In this document: positions 37,831-47,429 of the stretch, piece by piece
Layout: each line of letters begins with the position of its first letter
Numbering within the stretch: position 1 is the first letter of the stretch
Assembly (NCBI GenBank): GCA_024233975.1
Contig: JACKOX010000007.1
Span: 62,001-126,000, forward strand
DNA length: 64,000 nucleotides
Source of the DNA: Rhodanobacteraceae bacterium
GTDB lineage: Bacteria; Pseudomonadota; Gammaproteobacteria; Xanthomonadales; Xanthomonadaceae
Direction of reading: 5' to 3'
Program-made: the position numbers and the translations under genes
Notes under the pieces: generated by a model
What the model was told of the DNA's origin: nothing
Database searches by the model: none
Seen by the model: the letters and a program-made list of their open reading frames with translations, nothing else

Positions 37831-39351
37831 ATGCAGAAGCTCGTTGTTGCCGTATTCCTGTCCCTGTCACTAATCGCCATCGACACAGCTCAGAGCGCCA
37901 CGTTCAACGTCACCAATACCAACGCAACGGGAGCCGGTTCGTTTCGCCAGGCGATGATCGACGCCAACGCGAGCCTTGACGCCAGCAACACCATCCAGGT
38001 GGACAGCGGCCTCAGCGGCACCATAACGCCACAGTTCATCAGTTCCGACCTTCCGCTGATCGAGTCGCAGCAGCTGACCATCAATGGTCCGGGTGCCGAC
38101 CTTCTGACATTGGACCTGACCAGCCTTCAACGCCTGACGCTGGAATCGGGCGTAACCCAGCTCCAGATCAACGACCTTGCCATCAGCGGTGGCACGGCGT
38201 TTCGTGGTGGCTGTCTCAACAGCGAACACGGTGCCGAGCTGCTGATGTCGGGAGTGATTTTCGAGAACTGCACGGCGGTAACCACGAACACGACGGAAAA
38301 TGCACGGGGTGGCGCCATCTACAGCACCGGAATGCTCGTGCTCCAGGACAGCACGCTCAAGGACAACCAGGCGCTGGGTGGAGTCGACGCCGGGGCCGAA
38401 GGCGGCGCAATTTACCTTGCGCCGCTGGCCGGTGGCGTCACGCTGACCATCCGCCGCTCACTGGTCAACGGCAACGACGCCAGCAGCGACAAGAATGGGG
38501 CGTCCGTCCTTGGCGGCGCCATTCGCGTGACCGGCAATGTCAACACGGTCATCGAGGATTCCGGCTTCACCGGCAACCGGACCGTGCTGACCGGCACCGG
38601 TTCCAGCGGAGATGGTGGTGCGATCAGCGGCCTTTTCAGCCAGTTGACGCTGCGCCGCAATCTGTTCTACGCCAATTCCAGCGCCGGTAGCGCCAGCGTC
38701 ATCAGCATCGGCGCGAGCAATCCCGCCGATCGCTCGCCCACTGACATCGAGAACAACACGTTCTATTTCAACGACGGCAACCGGAACGGCGTCGTCAACA
38801 ACGGCGCGGCCATTTTCCTCAACCGCAGCGCGCTGCGCATGCGCAACAACAGCTTCCGCGACAACAAGACCAGTATCGGCGGAGGCAGCCTCCACTATGG
38901 CGGTGACATCGACCTGATCAGCGTGTCCAACAACGCCTTCGACATCGACAGCCAGGACGGCAGCCAAAGCTGCAGCATCAGCTTCGGCGTGACGCCGGAC
39001 GCCAGCTTCACTGGCATGTTCAACTACTTCACCGATGACAGCTGCACCTTTATCGCCGGCGCAGGCACCCAGCACCCGACCCTGCGCCTGGAGGCCACCA
39101 CCTTTCCGGCCAACGCCACGGCCTTCACCCTAATCCCGAAGGGGCCGAGCCCGCTGATCGACGGCGGTGCCACCGCAGTCTCGGATACGGACTGGACCCT
39201 GTGCCCGCTCAAGGACCAGGTCGGCTTCCCGCGCCCGCTCGACAGCGACGGCGACGGCGACGCGCGATGCACCGCCGGCGCCGGTGAAACCGCATTCATC
39301 CTGCCGTCGGTCATCTTCAATGACGGCTTCGAAGACCCCGGGATACTCTGA
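37831..39351 (+). CDS. Secreted parallel beta-helix (choice-of-anchor type) protein
   Basis: A 506-residue protein with a signal peptide (residues 1-22, cleavage near QSA-T). The mature N-terminus FNVTNTNATGAGSFRQAMID is the opening typical of secreted right-handed beta-helix proteins with a choice-of-anchor domain; multiple repeats follow (GGAIYSTGMLVLQDSTLKDN, GGAIYLAPLAGG). The C-terminus ends with FNDGFEDPGIL, a short F-x-DGFE motif also seen in other exported proteins here. Function (polysaccharide binding or cleavage, adhesion) is unknown. It diverges from hutG and converges with gor. Confidence 0.82.
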   Translation: MQKLVVAVFLSLSLIAIDTAQSATFNVTNTNATGAGSFRQAMIDANASLDASNTIQVDSGLSGTITPQFISSDLPLIESQQLTINGPGADLLTLDLTSLQRLTLESGVTQLQINDLAISGGTAFRGGCLNSEHGAELLMSGVIFENCTAVTTNTTENARGGAIYSTGMLVLQDSTLKDNQALGGVDAGAEGGAIYLAPLAGGVTLTIRRSLVNGNDASSDKNGASVLGGAIRVTGNVNTVIEDSGFTGNRTVLTGTGSSGDGGAISGLFSQLTLRRNLFYANSSAGSASVISIGASNPADRSPTDIENNTFYFNDGNRNGVVNNGAAIFLNRSALRMRNNSFRDNKTSIGGGSLHYGGDIDLISVSNNAFDIDSQDGSQSCSISFGVTPDASFTGMFNYFTDDSCTFIAGAGTQHPTLRLEATTFPANATAFTLIPKGPSPLIDGGATAVSDTDWTLCPLKDQVGFPRPLDSDGDGDARCTAGAGETAFILPSVIFNDGFEDPGIL

Positions 39352-39377
39352 CCAGCGGTCAGGAACTGGCGACCACC

Positions 39378-40739
39378 TCAGGTCATCAGCACCACTTCTT
39401 CGGCGGAGGTCGGGTGAATGGCGACGGTGTCGTCGAAATCCCGCTTGGTGGCGCCCATGCGGATGGCGACGGCGAAACCCTGCAGGATCTCGTCGGCGGC
39501 TTCACCCAGCAGGTGCAGGCCGACGACCTTCTCCTCGCTGCCGGCGCAGACCAGCTTCATCAGGCTGCGCTGCTCACTGCCGGCCAGCGCGCCGCGCATC
39601 GGCCGGAAGCGGCTGCGATAGATGCGGACATCGTCGCCGAAGCGCTCGCGCGCCTCAGTTTCCGTCATGCCAACGGTGCCGATGGGCGGATGCGAGAACA
39701 CCACGGTCGGGATGTTGGTGTAGTCGAGCCGACGATCCGCCTCGTCACCGAACAGGCGATCCATCAGCCGACGTGAAGCGGCGATCGCTACCGGCGTCAG
39801 CGCCGGCGCATCGGTGACATCGCCCACGGCATGGATGCCGGCCACATTGGTGTCCTGGAAGGCATCCACGGCAATGAAGCCCTTGTCGTCAAGCGCCACG
39901 CCGGCGTCGGACAGGCCGATGCCCTCGACATTCGGATCACGACCCAGCGCCCACAGCAGCTGGTCGAAACCGTCCGCGCTGCTGCCATCCTCGAACGCCA
40001 GCGAGTAGCCACCATCGCTGCGCGATGCGCCAGCGAGTCGCGCTCCGTGATGACGTTCGATGCCGTGATGCGTCATCCCGTTGCCCAGCGCGTCGGCAAT
40101 CTCGTGGTCAAACTGCCGCAGCACGCAGGGGCCACGGGTGAACAGGCTGACCCGCGCACCCAGTGATCGCAGCACGCCGGCGAACTCGACGCCGATGTAG
40201 CCGCCGCCGACGATGGCGATATGGCGCGGGCATTCGCGCAGCGCGAACACGTCGTCAGACACCATGCCCAGCTTGCCGCCCGGCAGGTCGATACGCCCCG
40301 GACGCGCGCCAGTAGCAACCAGCACATGGCGTGCCGTCATTTCGCGCTCACCGACCGCGACCCGATGCAGACCGTCCCTTGATGCCAGCAGGCGGCCGCG
40401 ACCATCGACCATCTCGATGTCCAGTTCACTGAAGCGCCCACGATAACTGCCGTGGATGCGTTCGATGTAGTCGTCGCGCAGCTGCACGAAGTGCTGCCAG
40501 TCCAGGTGCGGCGCGGCGACCGAATCGAAGCCAAAGGCGCGGGCGACCCGCGAGGCGTCAGCCAGGTCGGCAGCCAGCCACATTGCCTTCTTCGGCACGC
40601 AGCCGACGTTGACGCAGGTGCCACCCAGGCGGTCCGGCTCGATGATGGCAACGCGCGCACCATGGCGCGCCGCACGTACCGCGCCGGCAATCCCGCCGGA
40701 ACCGGCGCCAAGGACGATCAGGTCGAAGCTGCTGGACAT
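39378..40739 (-). CDS. gor: Glutathione-disulfide reductase
   Basis: A 453-residue flavoprotein with the FAD motif LIVLGAGSGGIAGAVRAARH, the redox-active disulfide GGTCVNVGCVPKK, the NADPH motif IAIVGGGYIGVEFAGVL and the C-terminal His-Pro of the active site near VAIHPTSAEE. These features fit glutathione reductase rather than lipoamide dehydrogenase. It regenerates GSH. It follows the D-amino-acid dehydrogenase on the same strand with 24 bp between. Confidence 0.92.
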   Translation of the reverse strand: MSSSFDLIVLGAGSGGIAGAVRAARHGARVAIIEPDRLGGTCVNVGCVPKKAMWLAADLADASRVARAFGFDSVAAPHLDWQHFVQLRDDYIERIHGSYRGRFSELDIEMVDGRGRLLASRDGLHRVAVGEREMTARHVLVATGARPGRIDLPGGKLGMVSDDVFALRECPRHIAIVGGGYIGVEFAGVLRSLGARVSLFTRGPCVLRQFDHEIADALGNGMTHHGIERHHGARLAGASRSDGGYSLAFEDGSSADGFDQLLWALGRDPNVEGIGLSDAGVALDDKGFIAVDAFQDTNVAGIHAVGDVTDAPALTPVAIAASRRLMDRLFGDEADRRLDYTNIPTVVFSHPPIGTVGMTETEARERFGDDVRIYRSRFRPMRGALAGSEQRSLMKLVCAGSEEKVVGLHLLGEAADEILQGFAVAIRMGATKRDFDDTVAIHPTSAEEVVLMT

Positions 40740-40763
40740 CGGGTTTCCTGTGAATTCGGAGGT

Positions 40764-42038
40764 TCAGGCGAAGCGCGCCGGCGAAAAGGCCGACGCTTCC
40801 ATGCAGGGCTCGCGCGCGGCAATGTGGTCGGCAACCAGCTGCGCGGTGGTCGCCGACATGCTGACGCCCAACATGCCGTGGCCGCCGGCAAACAGGACGC
40901 GCGGATGTTTGGGCAGTGCACCGATCACCGGCAGGTCGTCGGCCATCATCGGCCGCCAACCGTACCACTCCTCGCGCAACTCGCCGCCGGTCGGCTGATG
41001 CAGGTAGTCGGCCGCACCGCGTTTCAGCGCATCCAGGCGGACACGGTTCAACGTCGTGTCGAAGCCGGAAAATTCCATGGTGCTGCCAAGGCGGAAACCG
41101 TCCTCCCAGCTGGTGACGCAGACACTGGCCTCGGCCAGCACCAGCGGACGCTGCGGCGCCAGTTCCGGGCGCGACCAGGTGATGGAATAGCCCTTGCCCG
41201 GCTGCATGGGCAGCTTGATTCCCAGCGGCCTGAGCAGGGCCGGCGACCAGGCGCCGGTGGCCAGCAGCAGCCAGTCTGCCCGCCGCACGCCGGCGCTGGT
41301 CTCGACGCTGACACCCTGCCGCGACGCATCGACGCGCCGCAGATCGGCGCTGCTCTCGATCACACCACCCAGTTCGGTGACCCGTCGGGCCAGCTCGGCG
41401 ACAAGTCGATCCGGGCGCAGCTGGGCATCGCCGGGAAATTCGATGACGCCAACAATGCCCTCGCGCAGGCTGGGCTCCAGCCGCAGTGCATCACCCGGGT
41501 CGATCAGCCGCGATTCGATGCCCAGCTCGCGCAACGGCACCGCCAGTTGCTGCTCGTGCTCGAACTCGGCGGCATCGCGAAACACATACCAGCTGCCACT
41601 GGCCCGGAACTGGCAGTCGAGCCGCTCGTCATCGATCAGGGCTTCCAGACGCTGCCGGGCATCGGCCAGGATGGCCGCGCGCTGACGGGTCGCCTCGGCG
41701 GCATCCCGGGCGTTGCAGCGACGCAGGAAGCGATGCATCCAGGCCGCCAGCGCGGGATCGAAACGCGGCTTCACGTACAGCGGGGCATCGGACTTCAGCA
41801 TCCACTTCAGCGCTCGCCAGGGCGTGCCGGGCAGCGCCAACGGCGGCGCGTGGCTGGGCGTGATGGTGCCGCAGTTGCCATGCGATGCACCGGCGCCGGG
41901 ACCACTGCGGTCAATGACCCGGACCGAGCGGCCATCACGCAGCAACCTGAGCGCGGCGCTCAGGCCGATGACCCCGGCACCGACCACCAGCACTTCATCG
42001 CCGGCAGCCGGCGCCGGGAAATTGGCCTTGGATGACAT
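40764..42038 (-). CDS. D-amino-acid dehydrogenase (DadA-like FAD oxidoreductase)
   Basis: A 424-residue DAO-family flavoprotein. FAD motif: EVLVVGAGVIGLSAALRLLR near residue 15; then GASHGNCGTITPSHAPPLAL, very typical of DadA, and the C-terminal region AGGHGMLGVSMSATTAQLVA. It oxidises D-amino acids, feeding electrons to the membrane. The ATG at 42038 is preferred; the ORF continues to 42074. No alanine racemase is nearby. It precedes gor in a probable two-gene unit. Confidence 0.88.
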   Translation of the reverse strand: MSSKANFPAPAAGDEVLVVGAGVIGLSAALRLLRDGRSVRVIDRSGPGAGASHGNCGTITPSHAPPLALPGTPWRALKWMLKSDAPLYVKPRFDPALAAWMHRFLRRCNARDAAEATRQRAAILADARQRLEALIDDERLDCQFRASGSWYVFRDAAEFEHEQQLAVPLRELGIESRLIDPGDALRLEPSLREGIVGVIEFPGDAQLRPDRLVAELARRVTELGGVIESSADLRRVDASRQGVSVETSAGVRRADWLLLATGAWSPALLRPLGIKLPMQPGKGYSITWSRPELAPQRPLVLAEASVCVTSWEDGFRLGSTMEFSGFDTTLNRVRLDALKRGAADYLHQPTGGELREEWYGWRPMMADDLPVIGALPKHPRVLFAGGHGMLGVSMSATTAQLVADHIAAREPCMEASAFSPARFA

Positions 42039-42428
42039 GGAAAATCCGTGGATGAGCCGACATTGGCCCGTCAACTCATTGTAAGACCGCCGTCAAATGC
42101 GCCACTGGTCCGTCGCGGAATGCCGTTTGTCAGCAGCCCGAAATGGGCAACGGATCACGCAGGGCCGATCCTTGCTCGCATCCACAAAAATTTTGAGAGG
42201 TAAATCACATTTTTTTTGCTGCATTGCAAAATGACGAAAACTGTGAACAGGAGCAGATTTCAAGTCGCTCCGCAGTTCGCGACGCCCCTTGGCGCCACCC
42301 TCGGCGGGCACCGGCCCGGCCCAGGAATTGGTCGGGTTTTTTTATGCTGGTTCCGACCATGGATGCGCCCGGGGAAGGGTTTGGTCAAGAGAGCCAGCCG
42401 GTTGCCACACGCAAGGGGATTTACCCAA
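42039..42428. other. Intergenic region with AT-rich stretch and structured leader of the first M4 protease
   Basis: This 390-base gap separates divergent genes. An AT-rich stretch with poly-A and poly-T runs lies at about 42183-42240, unusual in this GC-rich chromosome and a plausible promoter region. Downstream, CCCGGCC and GGTCGGG can pair around an AGGAATT loop (about 42314-42336) followed by a run of seven T, a terminator-like hairpin about 90 bases before the protease ATG. No open frame here has family resemblance. Confidence 0.5.
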
Positions 42429-44054
42429 ATGAACTACCGTAGCTCCGCTCTCACTGCCGCCGTCGCTCTGGCCCTTGGTCTCGCCTCCTCCGCCCACGCT
42501 GCGCGCCAGATGGACGACGAGGTCGCTGCCGATGTCCGCGTCCAGGCAGTCGACCGCGCCATGATGAACATCCAGCAGAACGCCAAGGCCATGCACGCCG
42601 GCATGAACGACCAGTTCCAGGCCAGCGACGTAATCCTGGATGACAACGGCGCCGAGCACGTGCGCATGAAGCGCAGCTACCGTGGCCTGCCGGTCATCGG
42701 CGGCGATTTTGTCGTCCACAGCGACAACACCGGCAAGCTGGCCTCCGTGAGCCAGACGCTGACCCATGAGATCAGCATCGACACGCATGCCTCGCTGTCC
42801 AAGAGCGAAGCCGTGCTGAACGCCGGCGTCGACTTCGGTACCGCCTTCGACGGCGTTTCCGACGCCAAGCTGGTCGTCTACGCCCGCGGCAAGGCGCCGC
42901 AGCTGGCCTATGAAGTGGTCTACACCGGCTTCATGCCGGACCAGACCCCGACCGAGATGCACTACTTCGTCGACGCCAACAACGGCCGCATCCTCGACAA
43001 GTGGGACGGCATCCACACCAAGGGCAAGCCGGGCGGCAGCGGCGGCGGCACGACCTGCAACACCAACACCACCGGCAGCGGCCACACGCTGACCCTGGGC
43101 AACGTCAACATCAACACGGCCGGCTGCACCGACGGCTCGTACCAGATGAAGGACCTGTCCCGCGGCGGCGGCTACACCACTGACCTGAACAACCGCACCA
43201 ACGGTTCCGGCACGATCTTCTCCGACGCCGACAACACCTGGGGCAACAACAGCACCTCCGACCGCGCCACCGTCGGCGCCGACGCCCACTACGGCGTGTC
43301 CGAGACCTGGGATTACTACCAGAACATCCACGGCCGCAGCGGCATCGCCAACGATGGCCAGGGCGCCCTGAGCCGCGTCCACTACGGTCGCAACTACGTC
43401 AACGCCTTCTGGTCCGACAGCTGCTTCTGCATGACCTTCGGCGATGGCAGCGGCTCCTACCTGCCGCTGGTCGCGCTGGACGTGGCCGGCCACGAAATGA
43501 GCCACGGCGTCACCAGCCGCACGGCCAACCTGACCTACTCCGGCGAGTCCGGTGGCCTGAACGAAGCCACCTCCGACATCTTCGGCACCATGGTCGAGTT
43601 CTACAGCAACAACTCCAGCGACAGCCCGGACTACCTGATCGGTGAAGCCATCTACGCCAGCAACCCGAGCGACAGCAAGGCGCTGCGCTGGATGTACCAG
43701 CCGAACAAGGACGGCAGCTCGCCGAACTGCTATGCCAGCAACCTGGGTAGCCTCGACGTGCACTACAGCTCGGGCGTGGCCAACCACTTCTTCTACCTGC
43801 TGGCTGAAGGCAGTGGCTCCAAGACCTTCGGTCCGAACACCGTGACCTCGCCGACCTGCAACGGTTCGAGCATCACCGGCATTGGTCGCAGCAAGGCCGA
43901 GGCCATCTGGTACCGCGCGTTGACGGTCTACATGACCTCCAACACCAACTACGCCGGTGCCCGTGCGGCCACGATCAGCGCCGCGAACGACCTCTACGGC
44001 AGCTCGACCGCCAGCTCGGTGGCGGCAGCCTGGAGTGCGGTCAGCGTCAACTGA
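42429..44054 (+). CDS. Secreted M4 (thermolysin/vibriolysin) metalloprotease, copy 1
   Basis: A 541-residue pre-pro-protease. Signal peptide residues 1-24 (LTAAVALALGLASSAHA). An FTP-like propeptide (about 40-110) and PepSY-like segment (about 110-195) precede a Gly linker (KPGGSGGG) and the catalytic domain. The zinc site is complete: H355 and H359 in VAGHEMSHGVT, and E379 in GGLNEATSD. Cys pairs (DSCFCM; NCYASNLG with SPTCNGS) suggest disulfides. No C-terminal PPC domain is present. The ATG at 42429 has AAGGGG upstream. Secretion by the type II system is expected for the family. A paralog follows directly. Confidence 0.93.
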   Translation: MNYRSSALTAAVALALGLASSAHAARQMDDEVAADVRVQAVDRAMMNIQQNAKAMHAGMNDQFQASDVILDDNGAEHVRMKRSYRGLPVIGGDFVVHSDNTGKLASVSQTLTHEISIDTHASLSKSEAVLNAGVDFGTAFDGVSDAKLVVYARGKAPQLAYEVVYTGFMPDQTPTEMHYFVDANNGRILDKWDGIHTKGKPGGSGGGTTCNTNTTGSGHTLTLGNVNINTAGCTDGSYQMKDLSRGGGYTTDLNNRTNGSGTIFSDADNTWGNNSTSDRATVGADAHYGVSETWDYYQNIHGRSGIANDGQGALSRVHYGRNYVNAFWSDSCFCMTFGDGSGSYLPLVALDVAGHEMSHGVTSRTANLTYSGESGGLNEATSDIFGTMVEFYSNNSSDSPDYLIGEAIYASNPSDSKALRWMYQPNKDGSSPNCYASNLGSLDVHYSSGVANHFFYLLAEGSGSKTFGPNTVTSPTCNGSSITGIGRSKAEAIWYRALTVYMTSNTNYAGARAATISAANDLYGSSTASSVAAAWSAVSVN

Positions 44055-44482
44055 TCCAACTGCGTCACAGCGCAACATCGAAAAGGCCCGCTCCAAGCGG
44101 GCCTTTTCTTTTGCCGCGCGTTTTGGCGGTCATTGCCGCATTCAGCCGACCGTCGAAACAACCCTCGTCCACCAATTCATACCGTTTGTTTGCTGCTGGT
44201 CGGCGACAGGAATGCCATAAGCCCCTGCCTGAAGGTTACAAATTGCAACCAAACCGGGAACGACCCGATGTTGCGGCGCCGCAAGACACACCACTTTCCG
44301 GCTCTATGTGTCGGCGTTCGCAGTTTCGGCGCCTGACAGGATTTCGGCCAGCCAATGCGACCGGAACCTGGCTGCGTACATTTCGGGTTTTTTATGGGTC
44401 GCCACTTGATCGGATGATCCGGCGCGGGCAGCCCAGCCATTCCCTGAAAGTCCGCACAAGCCACCCGGGGAAACATCATCCA
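44055..44482. other. 428-base spacer between the two M4 protease copies
   Basis: It begins with the terminator of copy 1 (44081-44112). The rest is GC-rich with several possible hairpins: TTGCGGC/GCCGCAA near 44271-44285 and GACACA/TGTGTC near 44284-44312. A CCGGAA/TTTCGG pairing ends in a T6 run (about 44361-44394), about 90 bases before the copy 2 ATG. The leader layout is similar to copy 1. No gene was found; open frames here show no family match. Confidence 0.5.
44081..44112 (+). terminator. Intrinsic terminator after M4 copy 1
   Basis: GGCCCGCT pairs with AGCGGGCC around a CCA loop, with A-tracts upstream pairing to the T-tract downstream (TTTTCTTTT). It lies 27 bases after the stop codon. 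Confidence 0.9.
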
Positions 44483-46117
44483 ATGAATGTCCGTCACACC
44501 ACCCTCACCGCCGCCATCGCTCTGGCCCGGCTTCGCCGCCTTCTGCCCAGGCGGCCCGCCAGGCCGATTTCCAGAACGACGTGCGCGAACAGGCCGTTGG
44601 CCGCGCGCTGTCCAACATCGTCAAACGCGAAGGCCGTCCATGCCTCGCGCAACGACCAGTTCGAGGCCCGCGACGTCATCCTCGATAACAACGGCGCCGA
44701 GCACGTGCGCATGAAGCGCAGCTACCGTGGCCTGCCGGTCATCGGCGGTGACTTGGTCATCCACAACAACCGCGCCGGCAAGCTGGCCTCCGTGAGCCAG
44801 ACGCTGACCCATGAGATCAGCATCGACACGCATGCCTCGCTGTCCAAGAGCGAAGCCGTGCTGAACGCCGGCGTCGACTTCGGTACCGCCTTCGACGGCG
44901 TTTCCGACGCCAAGCTGGTCGTCTACGCCCGCGGCAAGGCGCCGCAGCTGGCCTATGAAGTGGTCTACACCGGCTTCATGCCGGACCAGACCCCGACCGA
45001 GATGCACTACTTCGTCGACGCCAACAACGGCCGCATCCTCGACAAGTGGGACGGCATCCACACCAAGGGCAAGCCGGGCGGTGGCGGCGGTAACGGCAAT
45101 GGCGGCAGCGGAGCCACCTGCGACACCGACAGCGTTGGTACCGGTCGCACCCTGACGCTGGGAAATGTGCCCATCAACACGAGCAGCTGCTCGGATGGCA
45201 GCTTCCAGATGGTGGATCTGTCACGCGGCGGCGGCTACACCACCGACCTCAAGAACCGCACCAACGGCTCGGGCACCACGTTCTCCGACGCTGACAACAC
45301 CTGGGGCAACAACAGCACCTCCGACCGCGCCACCGTCGGTGCCGACGCCCACTACGGTGTGTCCGAGACCTGGGATTACTACCAGAACATCCATGGCCGT
45401 GACGGCATCGCCAATGACGGCAAGGGTGCCCTGAGCCGCGTCCACTACGGTCGCAACTACGTCAACGCCTTCTGGTCCGACAGCTGCTTCTGCATGACCT
45501 TCGGCGATGGCAGCGGCTCCTACCTGCCGCTGGTCGCGCTGGACGTGGCCGGCCACGAAATGAGCCACGGCGTCACCAGCCGCTCGGCCAACCTCACCTA
45601 TTCCGGCGAGTCCGGCGGCCTGAACGAAGCCACCTCCGACATCTTCGGCACCATGGTCGAGTTCTACAGCAACAGCGCCTATGACCAGCCCGACTACCTG
45701 ATCGGCGAAGAGATCTACGCCAGCAATCCGGGCAACAGCAAGGCGCTGCGCTACATGTACAACCCGAGCCTCGATGGCGCTTCGCCGAACTGCTACAGCG
45801 GCTCGCTGGGCAGCCTCGACGTGCACTACAGCTCGGGCGTGGCCAACCACTTCTTCTACCTGCTGGCTGAAGGCAGCGGCAACAAGACCTTCAGCAACGG
45901 CACGATCTCGTCGCCGACCTGCAACGGCTCCAGCCTGAGCGGCATCGGCCGCAGCAAGGCCGAGGCCATCTGGTACCGCGCCCTGACGGTCTACATGACC
46001 TCCAACACCAACTACGCCGGTGCCCGCACCGCGACGATCAACGCCGCGAACGACCTGTATGGTTCGGCCACCGCGTCTGACGTCGCCGCCGCGTGGGACG
46101 CCGTCAGCGTCAACTGA
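44483..46117 (+). pseudogene. Secreted M4 metalloprotease, copy 2, with signal peptide scrambled by compensating indels
   Basis: The 544-residue frame is close to copy 1 from about residue 48 onward, with complete zinc motifs (VAGHEMSHGVT, GGLNEATSD). The N-terminus is not: residues about 16-46 read LARLRRLLPRRPARPISRTT, Arg/Pro-rich with no hydrophobic core. The alternative frame at 44530-44622 encodes ASPPSAQAARQADFQNDVRE, matching copy 1. Relative to copy 1 there is a net loss of one base near 44528 and two near 44622, which restores frame but destroys the signal peptide. As assembled, the product is unlikely to be exported. A sequencing artefact is possible. Confidence 0.8.
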
Positions 46118-46138
46118 TATCGCGCTTCATCGCAGCAC

Positions 46139-46170
46139 AAAAAAGGCCCGCCATTCGGCGGGCCTTTTTT
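46139..46170. terminator. Bidirectional intrinsic terminator between M4 copy 2 and slyD
   Basis: GGCCCGCC pairs with GGCGGGCC around an ATTC loop, flanked by six A and six T residues, so T-tracts exist on both strands. It serves both convergent genes. Confidence 0.92.
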
Positions 46171-46212
46171 CTGTCCATCCGGAATAACCGGACGCTGAGA
46201 CGTTCGCCGGGA

Positions 46213-46695
46213 TCAGTGCTCGTGGCCACCCTTGCCGTGGACGTGGCCGTGGGCGATTTCCTCTTCGTCGGCTTCGCGCACCTCGACGATTTCCACGTCG
46301 AAGTTAAGCGTGCGGCCGGCAAATGGATGGTTGAAGTCGACGTCCAGCACCGACATGCCGGCCTTGAGCACGGTGGCCTGGCGTGGACCGCTCTGGGTAC
46401 CGATGACGGCGATCATGCCCGGGCGCATCTTCGCCCCGTCACGCACGTGCTTCTTCGGCACGCGACGCACCAGGCCTTCGATGCGCTCGCCATAGGCATC
46501 TTCGGGCGGCACGGTAACCTGGAAGGTATCGCCCTCGCCCTTGCCTTCCAGCGCATTGCGCAGGCCGGTGATCAGGCGACTCTTGCCGTAGAGGGCGGCA
46601 ATCGGATCACCGTTGCGGGTGCTCTCGATTTCCAGCCCGTCCTCGCCAGTCAGCGTGTAGTGGAAACGGACGACGCGATTCTTCTCAACCTGCAT
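46213..46695 (-). CDS. slyD: FKBP-type peptidyl-prolyl isomerase SlyD
   Basis: A 160-residue protein with the SlyD two-domain layout: FKBP strands at each end (VVRFHYTLTGEDGLEIESTR) and an IF chaperone domain inserted (about 70-125, YGERIEGLVRRVPKKHV). The C-terminus HGHVHGKGGHEH is His-rich and probably binds nickel or other metals. Cytosolic folding catalyst, also linked to hydrogenase nickel delivery in some bacteria. It converges with the M4 copy 2 gene. Confidence 0.94.
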   Translation of the reverse strand: MQVEKNRVVRFHYTLTGEDGLEIESTRNGDPIAALYGKSRLITGLRNALEGKGEGDTFQVTVPPEDAYGERIEGLVRRVPKKHVRDGAKMRPGMIAVIGTQSGPRQATVLKAGMSVLDVDFNHPFAGRTLNFDVEIVEVREADEEEIAHGHVHGKGGHEH

Positions 46696-46868
46696 GTGTC
46701 TCTCCTGCGGCCATCATCCCGGCCTTTCGTTCAGCCGCGCAGCATAGCGACGGCGCGGGCACGGGTCATCCATTTTCTCGCTGCGGGAGAGCCCTGCCCG
46801 CCATCAAAGCTGAACGAACCTGCGGGTTTCATTTGACAGAACTGCCGCCAATCGCCAGCTTTCCAAGG

Positions 46869-47429
46869 ATGTCCGCCACACCGCCATCGCCAGCAACGCT
46901 TCCCGCCTCGGCAACGCCGATCGGCGAACGGGCGCTGCGCGCGATCGCGGGAATCGTGGTGGTGATCCTGATGGTGGCCTGTGGCGGTGCGCCGAAGCGC
47001 CCTTCGGCGCCCGGGCCGGCGCCCCTGGCACGTCCGAGCGGAAACCCCTCGCAGCTGGCCAATGCCGTGCTGTTCCGCGCCATCGCACTGGTCGGGACTC
47101 CCTATCGCTGGGGTGGCAACACGCCGGAATCGGGCTTCGACTGCAGCGGGCTGGTCGGCTACGTGTTCCGCGACGCCGCTGGCCTGACGCTGCCACGCAC
47201 TTCGTCATCCATCAGCGAAATCGCGGCTCCCAAGGTCAAGCGCAGCGAGTTGGCCAGCGGCGATCTGGTGTTTTTCGCCAGCGGCAAGCGGATCGACCAT
47301 GTCGGCATCTATGTCGGCGAAGGCCGCTTCGTGCATGCCCCCAACCGCGGCGGCACGGTACGCCTGGATGAGATGGATGGGCACTACTGGCGTGATCATT
47401 TTCGCTTCGGCAGGCGGCCACTTCACTGA
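46869..47429 (+). CDS. NlpC/P60 family cell-wall hydrolase, lipoprotein
   Basis: A 186-residue protein. The hydrophobic segment near residues 24-36 ends at a lipobox-like LMVACGG, so it is probably membrane-anchored. The NlpC/P60 domain (about 70-186) has the catalytic Cys in ESGFDCSGLVGYVFR, His in KRIDHVGIYVGEGRF and the third residue in VHAPNRGG. It probably cuts peptidoglycan peptide bonds, like Spr/MepS. The ATG at 46869 is used; a TTG at 46833 in the same frame is the alternative. Divergent from slyD. Confidence 0.85.
   Translation: MSATPPSPATLPASATPIGERALRAIAGIVVVILMVACGGAPKRPSAPGPAPLARPSGNPSQLANAVLFRAIALVGTPYRWGGNTPESGFDCSGLVGYVFRDAAGLTLPRTSSSISEIAAPKVKRSELASGDLVFFASGKRIDHVGIYVGEGRFVHAPNRGGTVRLDEMDGHYWRDHFRFGRRPLH

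Noticed and set aside
39348..39362. CTGACC/GGTCAG hairpin between the beta-helix gene and gor as a terminator
   Set aside because: Six-base stem with no T-tract on either strand.
42240..42343. Cyclic-di-GMP (GEMM) riboswitch upstream of the M4 protease
   Set aside because: Such riboswitches control secreted enzymes in this group, but the conserved GEMM core sequences could not be matched, so only a generic structured leader is reported.
42216..42428. N-terminal extension of the M4 copy 1 frame
   Set aside because: It lacks a signal peptide at its start; the ATG at 42429 gives a normal signal peptide with a ribosome-binding site.
42342..44096. 584-residue minus-strand frame opposite M4 copy 1
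   Set aside because: Val/Gly/Ala-rich shadow; the M4 zinc motifs are on the plus strand.
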